Assembly: GCA_030148625.1 (NCBI GenBank)
Contig: JASBTC010000200.1
Coordinates: 1-6,486 of the forward strand
Source: Sphingobium sp.
Lineage (GTDB): Bacteria > Pseudomonadota > Alphaproteobacteria > Sphingomonadales > Sphingomonadaceae
Direction of reading: 5' to 3'
DNA: 6,486 nt
Numbering within the stretch: the first letter of the stretch is position 1; each line of letters starts with the position of its first letter. Made by a program: the position numbers and the translations under genes. The notes below the pieces were generated by a model. The model had not been told where the DNA came from, searched no databases, and was given only the letters and a program-made list of their open reading frames with translations. Shown here piece after piece: positions 1-6,486 of the stretch.

Positions 1-77
1 AAGGCGCGTGGCAATTGCGCCCGGATCTTGCCGAGCCATCCCCCGCCCCCCTCCCCAGCACGCGAACAACGTCCTAG
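1..77. other. Non-coding lead-in upstream of priA with a C-rich tract
   Basis: No gene is supported here; the reading frame open across this stretch runs into priA in another frame and has no recognisable content. The main visible structure is a C-rich tract at 40-56 (runs of five, six and four C broken by single G and T), which is G-rich on the minus strand. A short inverted repeat, GGCGC at 3-7 and GCGCC at 17-21, is too small to call a terminator. No convincing -35/-10 pair or strong Shine-Dalgarno sequence is seen before priA, so its promoter may lie outside the window. Confidence 0.6.
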
Positions 78-2255
78 ATGACGTGCATGACTCGAGCCCG
101 CGTTCTCATCCTCAACAGTGCCGTCGGTCCGCTGGATTATCGCGTCCCCCGCGAAATGTCGGTCGTACCGGGGTCGATCGTGGCCGCACCGCTCGGTCCG
201 CGCCAGCTTGTCGGTGTCGTATGGGAACCGGAGCGCATGGTCTCGCGCGACGAGGTGGGCGACAACCGGCTGCGCAACCTGCTGCAGGTCTATGATGCGC
301 CGCCGCTCGGCGATCCGCTGCGCCGCTTGATCGAATGGACCGCCGACTATTATCTCGCGCCGCCCGCCGCGGTGTTGCGCATGGCGCTGCCCTCGTCATC
401 GGCGCTGGAGGGCGGCCGGATGATCACCGAGTATCGCCTGTCGGGCCAGCGCCCCGAACGGCTGACGGCGCAACGTGAGCAGGCGCTCGATCGGCTGAAC
501 GACCGTCAGGGATTGATCCGCGAGCTCGCCACTGCGGCCGATGTCTCCGAAGGCGTCATCCGCGGGCTGGTGAAGGTCGGCGCGATCGAGGCGGTCGAGG
601 TCGATATCGACACGCCCTTTCCCGCGCCCGAGCCGGCCTATGGCGCCCCGGATCTCTCCGCCGTCCAGACCTCTGTATCGGAGACGCTGGTGGAGGCTGT
701 CCGCGAACGCGCATTCCAGCCCTTCCTGCTCGACGGCGTCACCGGATCGGGCAAGACCGAAGTCTATTTCGAGGCAGTGGCCGAGGCCATTCGTCAAGGT
801 CGCCAGACTTTGGTGCTGCTACCCGAAATCGCGCTGACCGAACCGTTCCTCAAGCGTTTCACCCAGCGTTTCGGTCATGCGCCGATCGCCTGGCATTCGG
901 GACTGCGCCAGTCGCAGCGACGCAGGGCGTGGCGCGCGATCAGTTCGGGCGACGGGCTGGTGACGGTCGGTGCGCGTTCGGCCCTGTTCCTGCCCTATCG
1001 CAATCTCGGATTGATCGTCGTCGACGAAGCGCACGAAACCAGCTTCAAGCAGGAAGACGGCGTCCATTATCACGCGCGCGACGTCGCGGTGATGCGGGGC
1101 AGCTTCGAGCAATGCCCCGTCATCCTGGCATCCGCCACGCCGGCGATCGAGACACGCCAGCAGGTCGAACTCGGCCGCTATCGCGAACTTCGCCTGCCAG
1201 CGCGCTTCGGCAATGCGACCATGCCCGAAATCGCCGCGATCGACCTGATCCAGGATCCGCCCGAGCGCGGCCACTGGATCGCCCCCGCGCTTGTCCAGGC
1301 CGCCGAGCAAACGCTGGCCCGCGGCGAGCAGGTCCTGCTTTTCCTCAACCGCCGCGGCTATGCCCCCCTGACGCTGTGCCGGCACTGCGGACATCGCTTC
1401 CAATGCCCCAATTGCACCGCATGGCTGGTCGAGCATCGGTTGATCCGGCGACTGGCCTGCCACCATTGCGGCCACACCATGCCGCCGCCGGCCGCCTGCC
1501 CCGAATGCTGCGAGGAGGACAGCCTCGTCGCGTGCGGCCCGGGGGTGGAGCGCATCGCCGACGAAGTGAAGGCCCTGTTCCCCGAAGCGCGCACCGCCAT
1601 CGTCACCTCCGACACGATCTGGTCCCCGGCCAAGGCCGCCGAATTCGTCGGCCGGATGGAAGCAGGCGAGATCGACATCGTCGTCGGCACCCAACTCGTC
1701 ACCAAGGGCTATCATTTTCCCAATCTGACGCTGGTCGGCGTGATCGACGCCGATCTGGGCCTCGAGGGCGGCGACCTCCGCGCCGCCGAACGCACTTTCC
1801 AACAGGTGATGCAGGTGGCCGGCCGCGCCGGCCGTGGCGAAAAGCCCGGCCATGTCCTAATCCAGACCCATAGCCCGGGATCGCCGATCATGCAGGCACT
1901 GGTGTCGGGCGACAGCGAAAGCTTCTACGCCGCCGAAACCGAGGCGCGCCGCAGCGCGGGCGCGCCGCCCTTTGGCCGTTATGCGGGGATCATCATCTCC
2001 GCCGAAGATCAGAAGCTCGCACTGGAGACGGCGACACTGATCGGCCGCACGGCCCCCAGGGTGGACGGCATGGCGGTGTTCGGCCCCGCCCCGGCGCCGC
2101 TCGCCATGCTGCGCGGCCGCCACCGTTTCCGCCTGCTCGTCCATGCCCGCCGCGCACTCGACGTCCAGGACGTGATCCGCGACTGGCTGGGCAAGCTGGA
2201 ATGGAGCCCCAAGGTCCGGGTGGCGGTGGATGTCGATCCGTACAGTTTCCTGTGA
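78..2255 (+). CDS. priA: Primosomal protein N' (replication restart DNA helicase PriA)
   Basis: PriA is a superfamily 2, 3'-to-5' DNA helicase that recognises abandoned replication forks and recombination intermediates and starts reloading of the replicative helicase. The 725 residues are close to the 732 of the E. coli protein. Visible in order: an N-terminal 3'-end-binding domain (about 1-105, with the GPLDYRVP motif); a winged-helix region (about 115-175); Walker A GVTGSGKT at 220-227; a DEAH box at 316-319; a zinc-binding insertion with four CxxC pairs (C434/C437, C443/C446, C461/C464, C474/C477); GTQLVTKG at 537-544; and the motif VI region QVAGRAGRG at 579-587. All expected metal ligands and ATPase residues are present, so it should be active. 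One minor oddity is an extra cysteine, C478, right after the last ligand. The start is uncertain: the in-frame ATG at 87 gives MTRARVLILN, which resembles other PriA N-termini better, and neither start has a strong ribosome binding site. The stop overlaps the next gene by four bases. Confidence 0.97.
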   Translation: MTCMTRARVLILNSAVGPLDYRVPREMSVVPGSIVAAPLGPRQLVGVVWEPERMVSRDEVGDNRLRNLLQVYDAPPLGDPLRRLIEWTADYYLAPPAAVLRMALPSSSALEGGRMITEYRLSGQRPERLTAQREQALDRLNDRQGLIRELATAADVSEGVIRGLVKVGAIEAVEVDIDTPFPAPEPAYGAPDLSAVQTSVSETLVEAVRERAFQPFLLDGVTGSGKTEVYFEAVAEAIRQGRQTLVLLPEIALTEPFLKRFTQRFGHAPIAWHSGLRQSQRRRAWRAISSGDGLVTVGARSALFLPYRNLGLIVVDEAHETSFKQEDGVHYHARDVAVMRGSFEQCPVILASATPAIETRQQVELGRYRELRLPARFGNATMPEIAAIDLIQDPPERGHWIAPALVQAAEQTLARGEQVLLFLNRRGYAPLTLCRHCGHRFQCPNCTAWLVEHRLIRRLACHHCGHTMPPPAACPECCEEDSLVACGPGVERIADEVKALFPEARTAIVTSDTIWSPAKAAEFVGRMEAGEIDIVVGTQLVTKGYHFPNLTLVGVIDADLGLEGGDLRAAERTFQQVMQVAGRAGRGEKPGHVLIQTHSPGSPIMQALVSGDSESFYAAETEARRSAGAPPFGRYAGIIISAEDQKLALETATLIGRTAPRVDGMAVFGPAPAPLAMLRGRHRFRLLVHARRALDVQDVIRDWLGKLEWSPKVRVAVDVDPYSFL

Positions 2256-2470
2256 TCGCATCGCCCTGCACCGGGATCTGCGCGCTCGATCCCGTCCGCG
2301 GCTGGTGCCGAGGCTGCGGACGGACGATCGATGAGATCGCAGAATGGGGAACGGCAAGCGAAGATCGTCAACGCGCGATCGTTACGGCACTGGCCGACCG
2401 TCTGGTCCAAATGGGATCAGATCATATATCGCCTGTCAGCGACGATGGGAGTAAGGATCGGCCCGGATAG
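2252..2470 (+). CDS. DUF1289 family small four-cysteine protein
   Basis: This 72-residue protein matches the DUF1289 pattern: SPCTGIC, then a variable DP-x-x-G-W-C-R-G-C loop, then GRTIDEIAEW and a short helix (about residues 25-50). Four cysteines, C6, C10, C19 and C22 (C-x3-C-x8-C-x2-C), look like a metal-binding set, zinc or possibly iron-sulfur; this is inference, and the family function is not established. I chose the GTG at 2252 because it lies just before the first conserved residues and overlaps the priA TGA (2253-2255) as GTGA, a usual arrangement for translational coupling. The in-frame ATG at 2201 would add 17 glycine-rich residues that merely read priA in another frame. The last 20 or so residues are polar and look disordered. 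The gene is very probably co-transcribed with priA and perhaps with the peptidase gene that follows. Confidence 0.88.
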   Translation: MIASPCTGICALDPVRGWCRGCGRTIDEIAEWGTASEDRQRAIVTALADRLVQMGSDHISPVSDDGSKDRPG

Positions 2471-2490
2471 CCGGGGACGCCAGTGTCGAC

Positions 2491-4047
2491 ATGTTGAAGA
2501 GATTGATGATCCTGCTCGCGCTCGTCATGGTGTCGGGGACTGCGCAGGCGCAGTGGAAACGCGCCACGTCGGACAATTTCATCGTCTATTCCGATGGCAG
2601 CGAACAGTTGCTTCGCGAATTCACCGCCAAGGTCGAAGCGTTCGATTCCCTTCTGAGGCGCGCTTCGGGCGTCAAGGCCGCCCCCGTGCCGAAACGGCTC
2701 GAAATCTATCTCCTGCGCGATACGAATTCCGTCGGGCGGCTGATGGGCAAGGGAGGACGCGACGTCGCCGGCTTCTATGCGCCGCGACTGGCCGGCGCGA
2801 TCGCGGTCGTGCCGCGGACGGGCAAAGGCGACAAATTCGACCTCGACGGCGAAACCGTGCTTTTCCACGAATATGCGCATCATTTCATGAAGCAGTATTT
2901 TCCCAGCGCCTATCCGCCCTGGTATGTCGAGGGCTTCGCGGAATTCTATTCCACGGCTGAAGTGGACGATCGCGGCACGGCGTCGATCGGAAAACCGGCC
3001 TATCACCGCGCCTATGGACTCATCCTGTCGACGCCCTTCCCGATCGCCAGGCTGCTGTCGGACAATCCGGCGGCGAAAGGCGGAGAACAGATCGATGCCT
3101 ATTATGGCCGGTCCTGGCTGCTCGCGCACATGCTGACCTTCTCGGACAAGCGCAAAGGGCAGCTTGCGACCTATCTCACCGCTTTTGCCTCGGGCGTATC
3201 GGCGGAGAAGGCCGCGACGGACGCATTCGGCCCTCTCCCCGCGCTCGAAAAGGAGCTCAATGCCTATGTGAAGGGCCGTATGTCGTATCGGAAGATGTCG
3301 GGGCTCGACACCAGAACCGCCAATATCGTGGTCGAGACGCTGGATCCCGCGCAAAGCGCCTTGTTCATCGACCGGCTGAATCTGCTGACCGATGTGACCA
3401 AGGAGGAGCAGCCACGCTTCCTGGCCTCGGTTCGCAAGACGGCCGCGCGCTTTCCCGACAATCCCTATGCGCTCGACATGCTCGTCGAAGCCTATCTGCT
3501 GGAAGACAAGGACGCAGAGGCAATGGCGCTCAACGACCGGTTGATCGCCCTCAAGCCCGATCATGCGCCAGCGCTGCTGCGCAAGGCGGAGGCGATGGCC
3601 GACAAGGCGAACGACGCAGATCATCCCGCCGCCGACTGGAAAGCCGTCCGGGCATTGATCGTGAAGGCCAATCGTCTCAACAACGACGATACGACCGCAC
3701 TCTTCCGCTACTACGAGTCTTTCCTGCGCGAAGGCGTCGATCCGCCCAAGGTGGCCGTCGACGGATTGTTGCGAACCTATGAGCTGGCGCCCCAACTCGA
3801 CATGGTCAGGCTCGCGCTTGCCCAGCAACTGATCCGCGACAAGCAGCCCAAGGGCGCACGCACCGTGCTCATGCCGGTCGCCTATGCGCCGCATGGCGGT
3901 GAGGAAAGTGCGGCTGCGCGTGCGATGATTGCCGAAATCGATGGCAAAGCGGCGCCGGTGCCTCCGAAGCTGGACAAGCCGGGAGAAGAGAAGGCGGGAG
4001 AAGGCAAGACGGGGCCGGACACGGCATCACCCTCACCGTCGCTCTAA
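2491..4047 (+). CDS. Exported putative gluzincin-type zinc metallopeptidase with TPR-like C-terminal region
   Basis: A 518-residue protein of no named family that I recognise with certainty. Residues 1-20 form a clear Sec signal peptide (LKR, a hydrophobic stretch, then AQA before Q21), so it should act in the periplasm or outside the cell. The motif H126-E-Y-A-H130 is an HExxH zinc site, and W144-Y-V-E147-G-F-A-E151 about 17 residues later resembles the PPW..EG.AEY glutamate motif of gluzincins (peptidase MA-like clan), so E147 is the likely third zinc ligand. From about residue 310 to 485 it is rich in helix pairs spaced like tetratricopeptide repeats, for example FPDNPYALDMLVEAYL and LKPDHAPALLRKAEAM, a plausible protein-binding platform. 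The tail (490-518) is charged and proline-rich with a short 5-residue repeat. The substrate is unknown. It lies 20 bases after the DUF1289 gene in the same direction, so it may be the last gene of the priA transcript, although a weak GGGGA 13 bases upstream is the only ribosome-site candidate. It converges on ada. Confidence 0.85.
   Translation: MLKRLMILLALVMVSGTAQAQWKRATSDNFIVYSDGSEQLLREFTAKVEAFDSLLRRASGVKAAPVPKRLEIYLLRDTNSVGRLMGKGGRDVAGFYAPRLAGAIAVVPRTGKGDKFDLDGETVLFHEYAHHFMKQYFPSAYPPWYVEGFAEFYSTAEVDDRGTASIGKPAYHRAYGLILSTPFPIARLLSDNPAAKGGEQIDAYYGRSWLLAHMLTFSDKRKGQLATYLTAFASGVSAEKAATDAFGPLPALEKELNAYVKGRMSYRKMSGLDTRTANIVVETLDPAQSALFIDRLNLLTDVTKEEQPRFLASVRKTAARFPDNPYALDMLVEAYLLEDKDAEAMALNDRLIALKPDHAPALLRKAEAMADKANDADHPAADWKAVRALIVKANRLNNDDTTALFRYYESFLREGVDPPKVAVDGLLRTYELAPQLDMVRLALAQQLIRDKQPKGARTVLMPVAYAPHGGEESAAARAMIAEIDGKAAPVPPKLDKPGEEKAGEGKTGPDTASPSPSL
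3982..4026 (+). repeat. 15-base imperfect tandem repeat in the peptidase tail
   Basis: Three 15-base units in frame encode GEEKA, GEGKT and GPDTA (residues 498-512). The first two share GGAGAA at the start and AAG at the fourth codon; the third is degenerate. The segment is part of a low-complexity, probably disordered C-terminal tail, where copy number can drift by replication slippage. Confidence 0.6.
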
Positions 4048-4068
4048 CTCGTCTTCGAACGGCAATCT

Positions 4069-4096
4069 CTCAGGAAACGCCTTCGCGCTTCCTGAG
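4069..4096. terminator. Hairpin at the convergent peptidase/ada junction, possible bidirectional terminator
   Basis: The arms CTCAGGAAACGC (4069-4080) and GCGCTTCCTGAG (4085-4096) pair over 12 positions with one A-C mismatch, closed by a four-base CTTC loop. The hairpin lies 21 bases after the peptidase stop codon and includes the ada stop codon (4070-4072 on the minus strand) and the last ada codons. Being nearly symmetric, it can form in transcripts from either direction. There is no U tract on either side, so it is not a classical intrinsic terminator; it may instead be a 3'-end stabiliser or a processing barrier. The structure is read directly, its role is inferred. Confidence 0.5.
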
Positions 4097-5107
4097 TTCG
4101 ACCTTGCGATCGATGCCATAGGCATAGCCGCCCATCGTACCGTCGCTGCGCTGGGCGCGGTGGCAGGGGATCACGACGGCGAGATGATTGGCGCCGCATG
4201 CAGTGCCCGCCGCCCGCACGGCGCGTGGATTGCCCGCAATCGCCGCCAGTTCGCTGTAACTCCGCGTCTCTCCGGCAGGGATGGCGCGCAACGCCTGCCA
4301 GACGGCCTCCTGGAATGCGGTTCCCTTGACATCGAGCGGCAGGTCCTGGTCGCGCTCGGGATGTTCGACCTCGGCCACCACCTTGCGTGCCAGCGCGGCC
4401 AGCGCCTCTCCGCCCGGATGGATATCGGCATTGGGAAAGCGTTCACGCAACGCATCCTCGCTTTCGTCGAAGGAGACGCGGCACAGCCCCCTGTCGGTCG
4501 CGGCGACGAGCAGCGGCCCCAGGCTGGTCTCGGCGACGGTCCAGCGGATCGTCGCCCCGGCCCCGCCCCGCGCCCAGGCGCTCGGCGTCATGCCCAGCCT
4601 GCGCTTGGCATCCTCGTAGAAGCGGCTCGGCCCCGAATAGCCGGCATCATAGATCGCGTCAGTCACGCGATCCTCCTTGGTCAGCGCCTCGGCCGCCTTG
4701 CCGGCGCGCAACCCCCGCGCATAAGCGGCGGGCGTCACGCCCGTGGCGCGCTTGAAGAGACGATGGAAATGATGGGGCGCATAACCGACCATCGCGGCCA
4801 GTTCGTCGAGCGACAATCCATCCTCCGACGCCTGGATCAGCTTGATCGCCTGCGCCACCGCCACCCGGTCGCGGCCCACCTCGTCAGGCGTGCAGCGCAG
4901 GCAGGCGCGATAACCGGCGGCTCGCGCCGCAACACCATCGGCGAAGAATTCGACATTCTCGCGCCGGGGGTGCCGCGCCGGACAGCTCGGCTTGCAATAG
5001 ATTCCGGTGGTCTTCACCGCGCCGACGAACTTGCCGTCGAAACTGCGGTCGCGCCGCTCAAACGCGGCCCAGGCCGTGTCGGGATCGATATGGGTCTCGG
5101 TGCTCAT
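4070..5107 (-). CDS. ada: Bifunctional Ada: methylphosphotriester and O6-methylguanine methyltransferase, transcriptional activator
   Basis: Ada repairs alkylated DNA by irreversible transfer of methyl groups to its own cysteines and, once methylated on its N-terminal domain, activates alkylation-response genes. At 345 residues it carries the complete domain set. The N-terminal zinc domain (about 1-75) has C38, C42, C69 and C72 at the same numbers as in E. coli; C38 should be the phosphotriester acceptor. An AraC-type DNA-binding region follows (about 82-180), with DELAAMVGYAPHHFHRLFKRATGVTP and a second helix-turn-helix around 147-175 (AIYDAGYSGPSRFYE). The C-terminal methyltransferase has the Arg-rich RAVRAAGTACGAN stretch and the active-site IPCHR with C315 as O6-methylguanine acceptor. 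No key residue is missing. It stands alone on its strand, with no alkB or alkA next to it, and is divergent from atpH. The start at 5107 fits the family N-terminus, but there is no good ribosome binding site before it, and a possible leaderless start is noted separately. Autoregulation is expected from the family; a clear Ada box is not seen. Confidence 0.96.
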   Translation of the reverse strand: MSTETHIDPDTAWAAFERRDRSFDGKFVGAVKTTGIYCKPSCPARHPRRENVEFFADGVAARAAGYRACLRCTPDEVGRDRVAVAQAIKLIQASEDGLSLDELAAMVGYAPHHFHRLFKRATGVTPAAYARGLRAGKAAEALTKEDRVTDAIYDAGYSGPSRFYEDAKRRLGMTPSAWARGGAGATIRWTVAETSLGPLLVAATDRGLCRVSFDESEDALRERFPNADIHPGGEALAALARKVVAEVEHPERDQDLPLDVKGTAFQEAVWQALRAIPAGETRSYSELAAIAGNPRAVRAAGTACGANHLAVVIPCHRAQRSDGTMGGYAYGIDRKVELRKREGVS

Positions 5108-5113
5108 GCACTC

Positions 5114-5119
5114 TATCTA
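5114..5119 (-). promoter_or_regulatory. Possible -10 element for a leaderless ada transcript
   Basis: On the minus strand the bases read TAGATA, 6 bases before the ada ATG. If this is a -10 box, transcription would start at or next to the start codon, giving a leaderless message, which would fit the missing Shine-Dalgarno sequence. No good -35 element lies at the right distance (the bases there read about ATGCAT), which might suit an activator-dependent promoter but equally weakens the call. Confidence 0.22.
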
Positions 5120-5342
5120 GGCGCACCGGCGCGGTCATGCATCCCGGCGCTTGCGGTCAAAGCGACAAGCGAAATCGGCCGCCGCCCATCAATCTCGATC
5201 AATCGCCGAATCCTTGCAGGAAAAAAGCCAGGGAACAGGATTTTCGCGATGATAGCTTGCTCGTCCAGATCGAGGAGGCGACGGCAAGTCCGCCGTTGAT
5301 GCGCGGAAAGCGACTGCGCGACCACACAGGACCAAGCCTGTC

Positions 5343-5371
5343 TTGCATCCCGCAACAACCGATGCTAACCG
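5343..5371 (+). promoter_or_regulatory. atpH: Tentative upstream promoter for the atpHA operon
   Basis: TTGCATC at 5343-5349 and GCTAACCG at 5364-5371 are separated by 14 bases, the spacing described for alphaproteobacterial housekeeping promoters (TTGaCgS, 10-14 bases, GCTANAWC in Caulobacter). The -10 part matches only its first half. If used, the transcript would begin near 5376 and carry the 5386-5409 hairpin at its 5' end. Confidence 0.2.
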
Positions 5372-5385
5372 CGCCGCGACCCATC

Positions 5386-5409
5386 GGGGGCGCTCGTTCG
5401 CCCCCTTTT
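5386..5409 (+). terminator. Intrinsic terminator-like hairpin upstream of atpH
   Basis: A perfect 7-bp stem, GGGGGCG (5386-5392) with CGCCCCC (5399-5405), closes a six-base CTCGTT loop and is followed at once by TTTT (5406-5409). Strong GC stem plus a short U run is the intrinsic terminator pattern for rightward transcription. No rightward gene ends just upstream, since the preceding gene is ada on the other strand. It could block transcription running antisense through ada into the atp operon, or act as an attenuator or 5' stabiliser in the atp leader. Confidence 0.55.
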
Positions 5410-5425
5410 CGCATGGGGCTAATTC
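5397..5425 (+). promoter_or_regulatory. atpH: Tentative proximal promoter for the atpHA operon
   Basis: GCTAATTC at 5418-5425 matches seven of eight positions of the alphaproteobacterial -10 pattern GCTANAWC. TTCGCCC at 5397-5403, 14 bases upstream, is a poor -35 match and lies in the downstream half of the terminator-like hairpin. Transcription would start around 5431, giving a leader of about 20 bases that just contains the AAGAGGA ribosome binding site. Confidence 0.33.
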
Positions 5426-5434
5426 CGATTGTCC

Positions 5435-5441
5435 AAGAGGA
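5435..5441 (+). promoter_or_regulatory. atpH: Shine-Dalgarno sequence of atpH
   Basis: AAGAGGA lies 10 bases before the GTG at 5452 and decides in favour of that start over the in-frame ATG at 5413 and the more distant in-frame ATGs upstream, none of which has a comparable site. Confidence 0.65.
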
Positions 5442-5451
5442 TATCAGGCGC

Positions 5452-6486
<1,035 letters not shown>

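Larger units (their letters stand above)
5108..5451. other. Divergent intergenic region between ada and atpH
   Basis: 344 bases with no convincing gene. Reading frames cross it on both strands, including one in frame with atpH open from 5137 and an 81-codon minus-strand frame ending just before ada, but neither has family-like content or a ribosome binding site. It should hold both the ada promoter and the ATP synthase operon promoter. It contains a direct repeat ATCAATC at 5188-5194 and 5198-5204, an A6 run at 5221-5226, two copies of AAAGCGAC (5159-5166 and 5307-5314), and a terminator-like hairpin with two tentative promoter motifs near the atpH end. Confidence 0.7.

Noticed and set aside
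3..21. Small inverted repeat GGCGC / GCGCC as a possible terminator of an upstream gene
   Set aside because: Only five base pairs, a nine-base loop and no T run; too weak, and the upstream gene is out of view.
1817..1833. Perfect inverted repeat GGCCGGC-CGC-GCCGGCC within priA
   Set aside because: It encodes the conserved AGRAGR helicase motif VI; the symmetry follows from GC-rich codons for Ala, Gly and Arg.
819..1853. 344-codon open frame on the minus strand inside priA
   Set aside because: It lies opposite clear PriA helicase motifs, and its content is low-complexity Gly/Ala/Asp-rich, as expected from a complementary reading of GC-rich codons.
2422..3894. 490-codon open frame on the minus strand, antisense to the peptidase gene
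   Set aside because: The plus-strand frame has a signal peptide and a zinc-protease motif set. The antisense frame shows no recognisable domain and is typical of shadow frames opposite GC-rich genes.
3929..5299. 456-codon plus-strand open frame across ada
   Set aside because: It is the shadow of ada, which has every catalytic and zinc residue in place on the minus strand; the Arg/Ala-rich translation has no family features.
5113..5358. 81-codon minus-strand frame directly upstream of ada
   Set aside because: No ribosome binding site, no recognisable motif, and it fills the region where the ada and atp promoters must lie.
5137..5451. In-frame N-terminal extension of AtpH by up to 105 residues
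   Set aside because: AtpH is normally about 180 residues, the extension is Pro/Arg-rich without family resemblance, and a good ribosome binding site precedes the GTG at 5452.

Overview
The window is GC-rich, densely coded DNA that looks like an ordinary chromosomal region of an alphaproteobacterium, most likely a sphingomonad (Sphingomonadales). The evidence is the style of the AtpH and AtpA N-termini, the F1 ATP synthase genes starting directly at atpH with no F0 genes in front, and the C/G-biased third codon positions. The order-level call comes from recalled protein families, not from a search. There are no tRNA or rRNA genes, insertion sequences, CRISPR arrays or phage genes.

Layout. Positions 1-77 are non-coding and hold a C-rich tract. 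A rightward cluster follows: priA (78-2255), the primosomal helicase that restarts stalled replication forks; a 72-residue four-cysteine DUF1289 protein (2252-2470) whose GTG start overlaps the priA stop codon; and, 20 bases on, an exported putative zinc metallopeptidase (2491-4047) with an HExxH motif, a downstream EG glutamate and a TPR-like C-terminal half. This gene converges on ada (4070-5107, minus strand), a full-length bifunctional alkylation-damage sensor and repair protein. The 22-base gap between them runs into a 12-bp hairpin that contains the ada stop codon.

The divergent region between ada and atpH (5108-5451) is 344 bases without a convincing gene. It holds a terminator-like GC hairpin with a T run (5386-5409), two tentative promoters, a short direct repeat and a good ribosome binding site. 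The F1 ATP synthase operon then begins: atpH (delta subunit, GTG start at 5452) and, 2 bases after its stop, atpA (alpha subunit), cut by the window end after about 159 codons and before its P-loop.

Functionally this is housekeeping: replication restart, direct DNA repair and energy conversion, plus two poorly understood genes (DUF1289 and the metallopeptidase). I do not see a clear new multi-gene system. The points most worth a second look are the hairpin in front of the ATP synthase operon, the hairpin at the convergent junction, the translational coupling of DUF1289 to priA, and the uncharacterised peptidase.
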